64,000 nt of DNA from Amycolatopsis balhimycina FH 1894 (GCF_000384295.1 NZ_KB913037.1:9189508-9253507); one strand, 5' to 3'; shown: positions 42,319 through 54,079, numbered from the stretch's first letter. Made by a program: numbers and translations. The notes: generated from the sequence alone by a model not told the origin.

Positions 42319-44064
42319 ATGACCGGCGCGATCGTGCCCCCGTCCACGGCACCCGCCCTGTTCGAGGCGGCCGCCGCCGCGGTGCCGGACCGGCCGGCCG
42401 TGGCGATGGGGACCACCACGCTGACCTACGCCGAGCTGAATACCCAGGCCAACCGGCTCGCGCGCCGGCTCGTGGCGCACGGCGTGGGCCCGGAACGGCT
42501 GGTCGCACTGGCGATGCCGCGGTCGATCGAGTTCGCCGTCGCGATGCTGGCCGTGCACAAGGCCGGCGGTGCGTACGTGCCGATCGACCCGGACTATCCC
42601 GCGGAACGCCGGCAGCACATGCTGGCCGGTGCGGCGGCGCAGTGCCTGCTGTGCCTGCCCGGGCAGGACGTCGCCGGCGCTCCGGTCGTGCTGAGCGTGG
42701 CGCTGGCGGAGCCGGGCCGTCCCGAGCCGGACCTGGACGACTCCGACCGGCTCGCCCCGCTGCTGCCCAGCCACCCCGCGTACGTCATCTTCACCTCGGG
42801 CTCGACCGGGCAGCCGAAGGGCGTCGTGGTCACGCACCGGGGAATCCCGAACCTGGCCGCCGACTACGTGCACCGCCAGAACCTGCTGCCCGACAGCCGG
42901 TTGCTGGCTTTCGCGTCCCCCAGCTTCGACGCCGCCGTCGCCGAGTTCTGGCCGATCTGGCTGGCCGGTGCCTGCCTGGTGCTGGCGCCCGCGCCGGACC
43001 TGATCCCCGGGGAGCCGCTCGCCCGGCTGGTCCGGGACCGGCACATCACCCACGTGACGCTGCCGCCGTCCGCGCTGGCCCCGCTGGAGGAAGCCGGCGG
43101 CCTGCCGCCGGGGCTGACCCTCCTGGTCGCCGGCGAGGCGTGCCCGGCTCCGGTCGCGAAGCGCTGGGCCGCCGGCCGCGTCATGATCAACGCGTACGGC
43201 CCCACCGAAGCCACGGTCGCGGTGACCGCGAGCGACCCGCTGACCGGCGAAGACACGCCGCCGATCGGCAGGCCGATCACCGGTGTCCACACCTACGTCC
43301 TGGACGACCGGCTGGTCCCCGTCCCGGACGGGACCGTGGGGGAGCTGTACATGACCGGCCCGGGCCTCGCCCGCGGTTACCTGCACCGGCCGGCCGCGAC
43401 CGCGGAACGGTTCCTGCCGGACCCGTTCGGCGGTCCGGGGCAGCGCATGTACCGCACGGGTGACCGGGTGCGGGCGCGCCCGGACGGTCAGCTCGTCTTC
43501 GTCGGCCGGGCCGACGACCAGCTGAAGGTGCGTGGTCACCGGATCGAGCCGGCGGAGGTCGAATCCGCGCTGCTCGCGGTGGACGGGGTGGCCCAGGCGG
43601 TGGTGACCGAACACGACAACCGGCTCGTGGCGTACGTGGTCGGCGCCGGGGGCGCGCGGGTGCCCGCCGAAGACCTCCTGCCGCCGCTGAGGAAGCAGCT
43701 GCCCGCCTACCTGGTCCCCGACGTGGTCGTCGGCCTGCCGCACCTGCCGACCACCCCGAACGGCAAGGTCGACCGGGCCGCGCTGCCCGCGCCCGAGGCG
43801 GAGGACACCGGGCGCGCGATCTCCGGGCGGGCGCCGAGCACGCCCACGGAAATCCACCTGGCCGCCTTGTTCGCGGAAGTGCTCGGTGTCAGCAGCGTCG
43901 GCGTGGAGGACAGCTTCTTCGAGGTCGGCGGCCACTCGCTGCTCGCCACCCGGCTGGTTTCCCGCATCCGCGAAAGCCTGCGGGTCCGGCTGCGGGTGCA
44001 GGCCTTCTTCGACGCGCCGACCGTGGCCGAACTCGCCAAGGTGCTCGACGCCGCCCTGACGTGA
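42319..44064 (+). CDS. bpsD: Stand-alone A-T NRPS for tyrosine beta-hydroxylation
   Basis: 581-residue two-domain synthetase: A domain (1-500) and T domain (about 515-580, EVGGHSLLAT with the phosphopantetheine serine). In balhimycin BpsD loads tyrosine on its carrier, OxyD hydroxylates the beta carbon, and Bhp releases beta-hydroxytyrosine. Core motifs are normal (TSGSTGQPKG, YGPTEAT, TGDRVRARPDGQLVF, NGKVDR). The pocket reads DAATLAAVA(K) by alignment to GrsA, close to but not identical with the tyrosine codes I know, so the substrate is taken mainly from context. ATG with GGAGGA at 42307. Lies between bhp and oxyD, 13 bases before the latter. Confidence 0.93.
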   Translation: MTGAIVPPSTAPALFEAAAAAVPDRPAVAMGTTTLTYAELNTQANRLARRLVAHGVGPERLVALAMPRSIEFAVAMLAVHKAGGAYVPIDPDYPAERRQHMLAGAAAQCLLCLPGQDVAGAPVVLSVALAEPGRPEPDLDDSDRLAPLLPSHPAYVIFTSGSTGQPKGVVVTHRGIPNLAADYVHRQNLLPDSRLLAFASPSFDAAVAEFWPIWLAGACLVLAPAPDLIPGEPLARLVRDRHITHVTLPPSALAPLEEAGGLPPGLTLLVAGEACPAPVAKRWAAGRVMINAYGPTEATVAVTASDPLTGEDTPPIGRPITGVHTYVLDDRLVPVPDGTVGELYMTGPGLARGYLHRPAATAERFLPDPFGGPGQRMYRTGDRVRARPDGQLVFVGRADDQLKVRGHRIEPAEVESALLAVDGVAQAVVTEHDNRLVAYVVGAGGARVPAEDLLPPLRKQLPAYLVPDVVVGLPHLPTTPNGKVDRAALPAPEAEDTGRAISGRAPSTPTEIHLAALFAEVLGVSSVGVEDSFFEVGGHSLLATRLVSRIRESLRVRLRVQAFFDAPTVAELAKVLDAALT

Positions 44065-44077
44065 CCTGGAGACCCTG

Positions 44078-45268
44078 ATGCAGACGACGAACGCCGTCGA
44101 CCTCGGCAACCCCGACCTGTACACGACCCTGGAACGGCACGCCCGCTGGCGCGAGCTCGCGGCGGAAGACGCGATGGTGTGGAGTGACCCGGGCAGTTCC
44201 CCCTCCGGCTTCTGGTCGGTGTTCTCGCACCGGGCGTGCGCCGCGGTCCTCGCGCCGTCGGCGCCGCTCACCTCCGAATACGGGATGATGATCGGGTTCG
44301 ACCGCGACCACCCGGACAACTCCGGCGGCCGGATGATGGTGGTCTCCGAACACGAGCAGCACCGCAAGCTGCGCAAGCTCGTCGGGCCGCTGCTGTCCCG
44401 GGCGGCCGCGCGCAAGCTGGCCGAGCGGGTGCGGATCGAGGTCGGCGACGTGCTCGGCCGGGTCCTCGACGGCGAGGTCTGCGACGCGGCCACGGCGATC
44501 GGCCCCCGCATCCCCGCCGCGGTCGTGTGCGAGATCCTCGGCGTGCCCGCCGAGGACGAAGACATGCTCATCGACCTGACCAACCACGCCTTCGGCGGCG
44601 AGGACGAGCTGTTCGACGGGATGACCCCGCGGCAGGCGCACACCGAGATCCTCGTCTACTTCGACGAACTGATCACCGCGCGCCGCAAGGAACCCGGCGA
44701 CGACCTCGTCAGCACGCTGGTGACCGACGACGACCTCACGATCGACGACGTGCTGCTCAACTGCGACAACGTGCTCATCGGCGGCAACGAGACCACGCGG
44801 CACGCGATCACCGGCGCGGTGCACGCGCTGGCGACGGTGCCCGGCCTGCTGACGGCGCTGCGGGACGGGAGCGCGGACGTCGACACCGTCGTGGAAGAGG
44901 TGCTGCGCTGGACCTCGCCCGCGATGCACGTGCTCCGGGTGACGACCGCCGACGTCACGATCAACGGCCGCGACCTGCCGTCCGGCACCCCGGTGGTGGC
45001 GTGGCTGCCCGCGGCGAACCGGGACCCCGCCGAGTTCGACGACCCGGACACCTTCCTGCCCGGGCGGAAACCCAACCGGCACATCACCTTCGGCCACGGC
45101 ATGCACCACTGCCTCGGGTCCGCGCTCGCGCGGATCGAGCTGTCGGTCGTGCTGCGGGTGCTGGCCGAGCGGGTGTCCCGGGTGGACCTGGAACGGGAGC
45201 CGGCCTGGTTGCGGGCGATCGTCGTGCAGGGGTACCGGGAACTCCCGGTGCGGTTCACCGGGCGCTGA
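44078..45268 (+). CDS. oxyD: Cytochrome P450 OxyD, tyrosyl-carrier beta-hydroxylase
   Basis: 396-residue P450. OxyD hydroxylates the beta carbon of tyrosine bound to the BpsD carrier domain, and so differs from the three cross-linking P450s. The heme loop FGHGMHHCLG has Cys345. The I-helix carries GGNETTRH with the usual Thr pair for oxygen activation, unlike OxyA, which fits a hydroxylase. EEVLRW supplies ExxR. It starts 13 bases after bpsD with GGAGA in between, so both are translated from one message. Confidence 0.95.
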   Translation: MQTTNAVDLGNPDLYTTLERHARWRELAAEDAMVWSDPGSSPSGFWSVFSHRACAAVLAPSAPLTSEYGMMIGFDRDHPDNSGGRMMVVSEHEQHRKLRKLVGPLLSRAAARKLAERVRIEVGDVLGRVLDGEVCDAATAIGPRIPAAVVCEILGVPAEDEDMLIDLTNHAFGGEDELFDGMTPRQAHTEILVYFDELITARRKEPGDDLVSTLVTDDDLTIDDVLLNCDNVLIGGNETTRHAITGAVHALATVPGLLTALRDGSADVDTVVEEVLRWTSPAMHVLRVTTADVTINGRDLPSGTPVVAWLPAANRDPAEFDDPDTFLPGRKPNRHITFGHGMHHCLGSALARIELSVVLRVLAERVSRVDLEREPAWLRAIVVQGYRELPVRFTGR

Positions 45269-47577
<2,309 letters not shown>

Positions 47578-47667
47578 TTCCCCGCCCCACGCCCGATTTC
47601 GACGTGAACCCGATCCGCCCGCGCGTGCCGGGCTCGACTGGAGCGGGGCCTTTCCCGGAGGAGAAAA

Positions 47668-49026
47668 ATGCTGCACACCTTTGCCGCGGCGGTCGCGCCG
47701 GTCGCACCGATCGCCGCGCACAGTCTCCTGGTCTTCCTGCTGCAGATCGGCTTGCTGCTCCTGCTCGCCGTCGTGCTCGGCCGGCTGGCCGGCCGGTTCG
47801 GGATGCCCGCGGTCGTCGGTGAGCTGTTCGTCGGGGTGATCCTCGGTCCGTCGCTGCTGGGCTGGGCGGCGCCGGGCCTGCACAGCTGGCTGTTCCCGGC
47901 CGTCGCCGAGCAGTACCACCTGCTCGACGCCGTCGGCCAGGTCGGCGTCCTGCTGCTGGTCGGCCTCACCGGCGTGCAGATGGACATGGGGCTGGCCCGC
48001 AAGCGCGGCCTCACCGCGGCCGGGGTCAGCATCGGCGGCCTGGTCCTTCCGCTCGGCCTGGGGATCGGCGCGGGTTACCTGCTGCCGAAGGTGCTCGTTC
48101 CGGAGGGCACCGACGTCACCGTCTTCGCGATGTTCCTCGGCGTGGCCCTGTGCGTCAGCGCCATCCCGGTCATCGCCAAGACCCTCATCGACATGAAACT
48201 GCTGCACCGCAACATCGGGCAGCTCACGCTCACCGCCGGCATGGTCGACGACGTGTTCGGCTGGTTCATGCTGTCCGTCGTCAGCGCGATGGCGGTCAAC
48301 GCGGTCTCCGCCGGCACCGTGCTCACTTCGCTGGCCTACCTGGTCGCCATCCTCGCCTTCTGTTTCACCCTCGGCCGTCCGCTGGCCCGGGGTGTGCTCC
48401 GCGTCGCGGCCAAGTCCGACGGTCCCGGGCTCACCGTCGCCACCGTCGTCGTCCTGATCTTCCTCGCCGCGGCCGGTACGCAGGCGCTCGGCCTGGAGGC
48501 GGTCTTCGGCGCCTTCCTCTGCGGCATCCTGCTCGGGACGGCGGGCAAGGTGGATCCGGCCAAGCTCGCCCCCCTGCGCACGGTCGTCCTGTCGGGACTC
48601 GCCCCCCTCTTCTTCGCCACGGCCGGGTTGCGGATGGACCTCACCGCGCTGACCCACCCGGTGGTCCTGCTCACCGGTCTGGTGGTGCTCGCCCTGGCCA
48701 TCGCCGGCAAGTTCGCCGGCGCGTTCGCCGGCGCGCGGCTGAGCGGGTTGAACAAGTGGGAAGGGCTGGCGCTCGGCGCCGGGCTGAACGCGCGGGGAGT
48801 CATCCAGGTCGTGGTGGCCATGGTCGGCCTGCGGCTGGGTATCCTCAGCGTGGAGGTCTACACGATCATCATCCTCGTCGCGATCGTCACTTCCCTGATG
48901 GCGTCGCCGATCCTGCGGTTCGCGATGTCCAGAGTGGAGCAGACCGCCGAAGAACAGGTTCGCGAGAACGAACACCGGGCGTGGAACACGCACCCGGCGG
49001 CGAACCCGCAGGAGCAAAGTCTCTAG
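47668..49026 (+). CDS. Na+/H+ antiporter-type membrane protein (CPA2 family)
   Basis: 452-residue integral membrane protein with about 12 hydrophobic segments, similar to monovalent cation:proton antiporters of the CPA2 (KefB/NapA) group. The equivalent gene in balhimycin is orf7, present in most vancomycin-type clusters with no settled role; export or ion balance has been suggested. The N-terminal helix begins after about 20 residues; GELFVGVILGPSLLG near residue 50 is the family's conserved second-helix region. The C-terminus is short and hydrophilic, without a nucleotide-binding RCK domain. ATG with a GGAGGA ribosome site just upstream. It lies between hmo and the sugar operon. Confidence 0.88.
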   Translation: MLHTFAAAVAPVAPIAAHSLLVFLLQIGLLLLLAVVLGRLAGRFGMPAVVGELFVGVILGPSLLGWAAPGLHSWLFPAVAEQYHLLDAVGQVGVLLLVGLTGVQMDMGLARKRGLTAAGVSIGGLVLPLGLGIGAGYLLPKVLVPEGTDVTVFAMFLGVALCVSAIPVIAKTLIDMKLLHRNIGQLTLTAGMVDDVFGWFMLSVVSAMAVNAVSAGTVLTSLAYLVAILAFCFTLGRPLARGVLRVAAKSDGPGLTVATVVVLIFLAAAGTQALGLEAVFGAFLCGILLGTAGKVDPAKLAPLRTVVLSGLAPLFFATAGLRMDLTALTHPVVLLTGLVVLALAIAGKFAGAFAGARLSGLNKWEGLALGAGLNARGVIQVVVAMVGLRLGILSVEVYTIIILVAIVTSLMASPILRFAMSRVEQTAEEQVRENEHRAWNTHPAANPQEQSL

Positions 49027-49289
49027 GCGCAGGCCGGTACTGCTCGGGGCGACGGGACGAACCGCGGGTGTCCAACCGCGGAATTCGCCGGTCGGACGGG
49101 AAATCGCTTTCTCGTGCCACGGCGGCCGTTGACCAATCCACGGCGTGGAACAGTGCGGTGCCTGCCGCTATCTTGGCGGCACGAGGAACGAAAAGACTTC
49201 CTCGACAGCGTCTTCGGCCTGACCCGACGCCGGTTCCGGAGCAGCGATGACGCAGCCTTCGCACGACGGTCATGACAAGGAGTCGTCCG
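49027..49289 (+). promoter_or_regulatory. Intergenic region upstream of evaA
   Basis: 263 non-coding bases between the antiporter and the sugar operon, presumed to hold the evaA promoter. It contains a degenerate StrR/Bbr-like box (49070-49097, listed separately). A 17-codon frame from an ATG at 49247 ends at 49300, overlapping the evaA start; I see no reason to call it a gene. The real ribosome site is AAGGAG at 49277. Confidence 0.5.
49070..49097 (+). promoter_or_regulatory. Degenerate StrR/Bbr-like box upstream of evaA
   Basis: GTCCAACCG, ten bases, then CGGTCGGAC. The arms are inverted repeats with one mismatch and match the extended arms of the box before oxyA (GTCCAGCCG and CGGTTGGAC). 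The centre is one base shorter and the right core is TCGGAC instead of TTGGAC, so the fit to GTCCAR-N17-TTGGAC is imperfect. It lies about 190 bases before the evaA start, at the head of the sugar operon, a sensible place for the same activator. Confidence 0.45.
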
Positions 49290-50702
49290 ATGCTGCCTGA
49301 CCTCGTTCCCCCGGTCGTGGTGCGCCCCCGCGACGGCCGCGACCACGCGGACCGCATCGCGTTGTCGGCGGCGACCACCGACGGGGTGCACATGCGGACC
49401 GAGGACGTCCGCGCCTGGATCGCCGAACGCCGTGAGGCCAACGACTTCCACGTCGAACGCGTCCCGTTCCGGGACCTCGACCAGTGGTCGTTCGAGGAGG
49501 TGACCGGCAACCTCGTGCACCACAGCGGACGGTTCTTCACCATCGAGGGCCTGCACGTGATCGAGCACGACGGCCCGAACGGCGACGGCCCCTACCGCGA
49601 GTGGCAGCAACCGGTCATCAAGCAGCCCGAAGTCGGCATCCTCGGCATCCTGGGCAAGGAGTTCGGCGGCGTCCTGCACTTCCTGATGCAGGCCAAGATG
49701 GAGCCGGGGAACCCCAATCTGGTGCAGCTCTCGCCGACCGTGCAGGCCACCCGCAGCAACTACACCAAGGCGCACGGCGGCACGAACGTCAAGCTGATCG
49801 AGTACTTCGCCCCGCCCGACCCCGAGCACGTCATCGTCGACGTTCTCCAGGCCGAGCAAGGCTCGTGGTTCTTCCGCAAGTCCAATCGCAACATGATCGT
49901 CGAGACCGTCGACGACGTGCCGCTGTGGGACGACTTCTGCTGGCTCACCCTCGGCCAGATCGCGGAGCTGATGCACGAGGACGAGACGATCAACATGAAC
50001 GCCAGGAGCGTGTTGTCGTGCCTGCCTTACCACGACGCGGCTCCCGGCGCGCGGTTCTCCGACGTCCAGCTCCTGTCGTGGTTCACGAACGAGCGTTCGC
50101 GGCACGACGTGCGTGCCCGCCGCATCCCGCTCGCGGACGTGTGCGGCTGGAAGCAGGGCGACGAAGCGATCGAGCACGAGGACGGCCGTTATTTCCGGGT
50201 CCTCGCGGTCGCCGTGCGGGGGAGCAACCGCGAGCGGATCAGCTGGACCCAGCCGCTGCTCGAATCCGTCGACCTGGGTGTCGTCGCGTTCCTCGTGCGC
50301 GAGATCGGCGGTGTGCCCCACGTTCTGGTGCACGCCCGCGCCGACGGTGGTTTCCTGGACACGGTCGAGCTGGCACCGACCGTCCAGTGCACTCCCCAAA
50401 ACTACGCGCACCTGCCCGCGGAGAACCGCCCGCCCTTCCTCGACGTCGTCCTCAACGCTCCGGAGTCGCGCATTCGTTACGAGGCAATACATTCCGAAGA
50501 GGGCGGGCGCTTCCTCAACGTCCGGGCGCGCTACCTCGCGATCGAAGCGGACGACACGGTCGAGCCCCCTCCCGGCTACACCTGGGTCACGCCGGCCCAG
50601 CTCACCGCGCTCACCCGGCACGGGCACTACGTCAACGTCGAGGCCCGCACGCTGCTCGCCTGCCTCAACGCCGCGACGGCCCAGCCTCGAGGCGGTGCCT
50701 GA
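49290..50702 (+). CDS. evaA: TDP-4-keto-6-deoxyglucose 2,3-dehydratase
   Basis: 470-residue NDP-hexose 2,3-dehydratase (EvaA/DvaA), first committed enzyme of the vancosamine branch. It removes water from C-2/C-3 of TDP-4-keto-6-deoxyglucose. The protein is an internal duplication, typical of the family: the halves each carry a block like QPEVGILGILGKEFGGVLHF (near residue 112) and VDLGVVAFLVREIGGVPHVL (near 327), followed by LSPTVQAT/LAPTVQCT. The ATG at 49290 was chosen because AAGGAG lies seven bases upstream; the ATG at 49272 would leave no ribosome site. The next start is one base after its stop. Confidence 0.94.
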   Translation: MLPDLVPPVVVRPRDGRDHADRIALSAATTDGVHMRTEDVRAWIAERREANDFHVERVPFRDLDQWSFEEVTGNLVHHSGRFFTIEGLHVIEHDGPNGDGPYREWQQPVIKQPEVGILGILGKEFGGVLHFLMQAKMEPGNPNLVQLSPTVQATRSNYTKAHGGTNVKLIEYFAPPDPEHVIVDVLQAEQGSWFFRKSNRNMIVETVDDVPLWDDFCWLTLGQIAELMHEDETINMNARSVLSCLPYHDAAPGARFSDVQLLSWFTNERSRHDVRARRIPLADVCGWKQGDEAIEHEDGRYFRVLAVAVRGSNRERISWTQPLLESVDLGVVAFLVREIGGVPHVLVHARADGGFLDTVELAPTVQCTPQNYAHLPAENRPPFLDVVLNAPESRIRYEAIHSEEGGRFLNVRARYLAIEADDTVEPPPGYTWVTPAQLTALTRHGHYVNVEARTLLACLNAATAQPRGGA

Positions 50703-50703
50703 C

Positions 50704-51003
50704 ATGAAGACGGTCACCGTCCTCGGCGCCTCGGGTTTCGCCGGCTCGGCCGTCCACCGGCTGGGCGAAGTCTTCCGGCTCGTGGCACGGGAGGTCGCCG
50801 GGCACACCGGACGCGGCCCGGTGGACGTGCCCTGCGTGGCACCCCCGTCGCACGCGCCCGAGACGGATTTCCGGAGCGTCACGGTCGGTTCCACGCCGTT
50901 CCGGTCGATCACCGGCCGGCGCCCGGAGATGTCGCGGCCCGAGGGAGTGCGCCGCACTGTCGCCGCTTTGCCGTCATCAGATCAGGGAAAGGTTCGCACA
51001 TGA
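50704..51003 (+). pseudogene. evaE: Internally deleted NDP-hexose 4-ketoreductase remnant
   Basis: A 99-codon open frame joins two distant parts of an EvaE-type 4-ketoreductase (normally about 330 residues). Residues 1-17 keep the NAD(P)-binding start ([14 protein letters not shown]). From about residue 19 it continues with what looks like the C-terminal part ([20 protein letters not shown], then [20 protein letters not shown]). The middle, including the SDR catalytic Tyr-x3-Lys, is missing. The join is in frame and the stop still overlaps the evaB start (ATGA), so translational coupling is preserved while activity cannot be. Losing C-4 reduction would leave a 4-oxo sugar, as in balhimycin. 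The parent gene is inferred from sequence resemblance and position. Confidence 0.85.
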
Positions 51004-52109
51004 CCACGCGTGTATGGGACTACCAGGCCGAATACCGGAACGAGCGGCTCGACCTGCTGGACGCGGTCGAGACGGTCTTCGACTCGGGGCAGCTCGTGCT
51101 CGGGGCGAGCGTGCGTGGCTTCGAGGCGGAATTCGCCGCGTACCACGGGGTCGGGCACTGCGTTGGCCTCGACAACGGGACGAACGCGATCAAGCTCGGC
51201 CTGCAGGCGCTGGGTGTCGGGCCGGGCGACGAGGTGATCACGGTGTCCAACACCGCCGCCCCGACCGTGGTCGCCATCGACGGCACCGGCGCCACGCCGG
51301 TCTTCGTCGACGTCCGCGAGGACGACTTCCTGATGGACACCGGCCAGGTCGCGGCCGCGATCACCGAGCGCACCAAGTGCCTGCTGCCCGTGCACCTATA
51401 CGGACAGTGCGTGGACATGGCTCCGCTGAAGGACCTCGCCGCGAAGCATGGACTGTCCATTTTGGAGGACTGTGCCCAGGCGCACGGGGCCCGGCAGAAC
51501 GGAACGGTCGCGGGCTCGACCGGTGACGCGGCCGCGTTCTCCTTCTACCCGACCAAGGTGCTCGGGGCGTACGGCGACGGCGGCGCGACCATCACCTCCG
51601 ACGAATCCGTGGACCGGCGGCTGCGGCGGCTGCGCTACTACGGCATGGACAAGCAGTACTACACGCTGGAAACGCCGGCCCACAACAGCCGGCTGGACGA
51701 GGTCCAGGCCGAGATCCTGCGGCGCAAGCTCAAGCGGCTCGACACCTACGTCGCCGCCCGCCAGGCCATCGCCCAGCGCTACGTCGACGGACTGGGCGAC
51801 ACGGAGCTGAAGCTGCCGCGGACCGTCCCCGGCAACGAGCACGTGTACTACGTGTACGTCGTGCGCCACCCGCGACGTGACGACATCATCGAGCGCCTCA
51901 AGGCGTACGACATCCACTTGAACATCAGCTATCCGTGGCCGGTGCACACCATGACCGGTTTCGCCCACCTCGGCTACGCGACCGGCGCGTTCCCGGTCAC
52001 CGAAAAACTGGCCGGCGAGATCTTCTCGCTGCCGATGTACCCCGCGCTTTCCGCCGACCTGCAGGACAAGGTCATCCATGCGGTGCGCGAGGTGGTGTCC
52101 ACCCTCTGA
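51000..52109 (+). CDS. evaB: TDP-sugar 3-aminotransferase (DegT/DnrJ family)
   Basis: 369-residue PLP-dependent sugar aminotransferase. EvaB puts the amino group on C-3 of the 3,4-diketo sugar made by EvaA, before C-methylation by EvaC. The PLP lysine is Lys186 in [16 protein letters not shown]; the family N-terminal block [19 protein letters not shown] and the cofactor-binding stretch [11 protein letters not shown] near residue 154 are present. ATG overlaps the stop of the evaE remnant. Length is normal for the family. Confidence 0.95.
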   Translation: MTTRVWDYQAEYRNERLDLLDAVETVFDSGQLVLGASVRGFEAEFAAYHGVGHCVGLDNGTNAIKLGLQALGVGPGDEVITVSNTAAPTVVAIDGTGATPVFVDVREDDFLMDTGQVAAAITERTKCLLPVHLYGQCVDMAPLKDLAAKHGLSILEDCAQAHGARQNGTVAGSTGDAAAFSFYPTKVLGAYGDGGATITSDESVDRRLRRLRYYGMDKQYYTLETPAHNSRLDEVQAEILRRKLKRLDTYVAARQAIAQRYVDGLGDTELKLPRTVPGNEHVYYVYVVRHPRRDDIIERLKAYDIHLNISYPWPVHTMTGFAHLGYATGAFPVTEKLAGEIFSLPMYPALSADLQDKVIHAVREVVSTL

Positions 52110-52132
52110 CCACTCCACCAACAGGAGTAGCC

Positions 52133-52750
52133 GTGCAAGCACGCAAACTCGCCGTCGACGGCGCGATCGAGTTCACCCCCCGGGTCTTCCCCGACGACCG
52201 GGGCCTGTTCGTCTCGCCGTTCCAGGAAGAGGCCTTCGCCGAGGCCCGCGGCGGCCCGCTGTTCCGGGTGGCGCAGACGAACCACAGCATGTCCAAGCGC
52301 GGCGTGGTGCGTGGCATCCACTACACGATGACGCCACCGGGCACGGCCAAGTACGTCTACTGTGCCCGCGGCAAGGCGTTGGACATCGTGGTCGACATCC
52401 GGGTCGGCTCGCCGACGTTCGGCCGGTGGGACGCGGTCCTGCTGGACCAGCGGGACCACCGGGCGATGTACTTCCCGGTGGGGGTCGGCCACGCGTTCGT
52501 GGCCCTCGAGGACGACACCGCCATGTGGTACCTGCTCTCCACGGCCTACGTGGCGCGGAACGAGCTCGCCCTCTCGGTCCTGGATCCCGCGCTGGGCCTG
52601 CCCATCGACGCCGACGTCGACCCGATCCTGTCCGAACGGGACCAGGTGGCCGTCACGCTCGCCGAGGCGGGACGGCAGGGGTTGCTGCCGGACTACGCCA
52701 CCTGCCTGGAGCTCGACCGGCAGCTGTCCGAAGTCTCCCTTTCCGCCTGA
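52133..52750 (+). CDS. evaD: TDP-4-keto-sugar epimerase (RmlC-like)
   Basis: 205-residue cupin of the RmlC family. EvaD epimerises C-5 of the TDP-3-amino-4-keto sugar to give the L-configured intermediate. The catalytic base is His63 in RGIHYT; YFPVGVGHAFVALED near residue 127 holds the conserved Tyr. GTG start at 52133 with CAGGAG at 52122. It is the last sugar gene; a 17-bp hairpin follows 19 bases after its stop. With EvaE broken, the pathway in this window ends at the product of EvaD. Confidence 0.94.
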   Translation: MQARKLAVDGAIEFTPRVFPDDRGLFVSPFQEEAFAEARGGPLFRVAQTNHSMSKRGVVRGIHYTMTPPGTAKYVYCARGKALDIVVDIRVGSPTFGRWDAVLLDQRDHRAMYFPVGVGHAFVALEDDTAMWYLLSTAYVARNELALSVLDPALGLPIDADVDPILSERDQVAVTLAEAGRQGLLPDYATCLELDRQLSEVSLSA

Positions 52751-52768
52751 CCTCACGACCGATCGGGC

Positions 52769-52814
52769 CGAAGGCGTCCTTCACCACGTCCGAACGCGGT
52801 GAAGGACGCCTTCG
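52769..52814. terminator. 17-bp inverted repeat after evaD
   Basis: CGAAGGCGTCCTTCACC and GGTGAAGGACGCCTTCG are perfect inverted repeats with a 12-base loop. It lies 19 bases after the evaD stop, where a terminator or transcript-stabilising hairpin would fit, although no T-run follows. Part of the 217-base gap before dpgA. I believe similar palindromes occur between genes in Amycolatopsis genomes. Confidence 0.6.
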
Positions 52815-52967
52815 ACGGAAACCAATCACGAACTCCGCGCCTTGGACGACATTGACCGCCGAGTTCGGCCGAGCCTACTTTCGGAATGTCCGGTCCGCTC
52901 TTTCGCGAAAGGTGAGATCCATGCCCGCTGCGCAGGTCAAGCAGCTGCTTCGAAGCAAGTTGAGAAC

Positions 52968-54079
52968 GTGGGGGTGGATGTATCGATGACGACCAGCATC
53001 GAACCCGCCGAAGACCTTTCGGTCCTCTCCGGCCTGACCGAGATCACTCGATTCGCCGGCGTGGGAACAGCGGTTTCCGCGTCGTCCTATTCGCAGTCCG
53101 AGGTCCTCGACATCCTCGACGTCGAGGACCCCAAAATCCGCTCGGTCTTCCTGAACAGCGCCATCGACCGGCGTTTTCTCACCCTGCCGCCGGAGAGTCC
53201 CGGTGGGGGCCGCGTGTCCGAACCGCAGGGCGACCTCCTGGACAAGCACAAGGAGCTCGCGGTCGACATGGGGTGCCGGGCCCTCGAGGCCTGCCTGAAG
53301 TCGGCGGGAGCGACGCTTTCGGACCTGCGTCACCTGTGCTGCGTCACCTCGACCGGGTTCCTGACCCCCGGCCTCAGCGCACTGATCATCCGCGAACTGG
53401 GGATCGACCCGCACTGCAGCCGCTCGGACATCGTGGGCATGGGGTGCAACGCCGGCCTGAACGCGCTCAACGTCGTCGCCGGCTGGTCCGCGGCGCACCC
53501 GGGTGAACTCGGCGTCGTCCTGTGCAGCGAGGCGTGTTCCGCGGCCTACGCCCTGGACGGCACCATGCGGACCGCGGTGGTCAACAGCCTCTTCGGCGAC
53601 GGATCCGCCGCACTCGCCGTGATTTCCGGTGACGGCCGCGTGCCCGGCCCTCGGGTCCTCAAGTTCGCGAGCTACATCATCACCGACGCGCTGGACGCCA
53701 TGCGCTACGACTGGGACCGTGACCAGGACCGGTTCAGCTTCTTCCTCGACCCGCAGATTCCGTACGTGGTCGGGGCGCACGCGGAGATCGTCGCCGACCG
53801 GCTGCTGTCCGGCACGGGCCTGCGGCGCAGCGACATCGGGCACTGGCTGGTGCATTCCGGCGGCAAGAAGGTGATCGACTCCGTCGTCGTCAACCTCGGC
53901 CTGAGCCGCCACGACGTCCGCCACACCACCGGAGTTCTCCGTGACTACGGGAACCTTTCCAGCGGCTCCTTCCTCTTCTCCTACGAGCGGCTCGCCGAAG
54001 AAGGCGTCACCCGGCCCGGAGACTACGGCGTACTCATGACCATGGGGCCTGGCTCCACAATCGAAATGGCGCTGATCCA

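Noticed and set aside
49247..49300. 17-codon frame overlapping the evaA start
   Set aside because: No ribosome site of its own and no recognisable product; the AAGGAG within it serves the evaA ATG at 49290.
52819..52847. TTGGAC before dpgA as the right arm of a StrR/Bbr box
   Set aside because: The left-arm position reads AAACCA rather than GTCCAR; only a half-site remains. Mentioned in the dpgA entry as a hint only.
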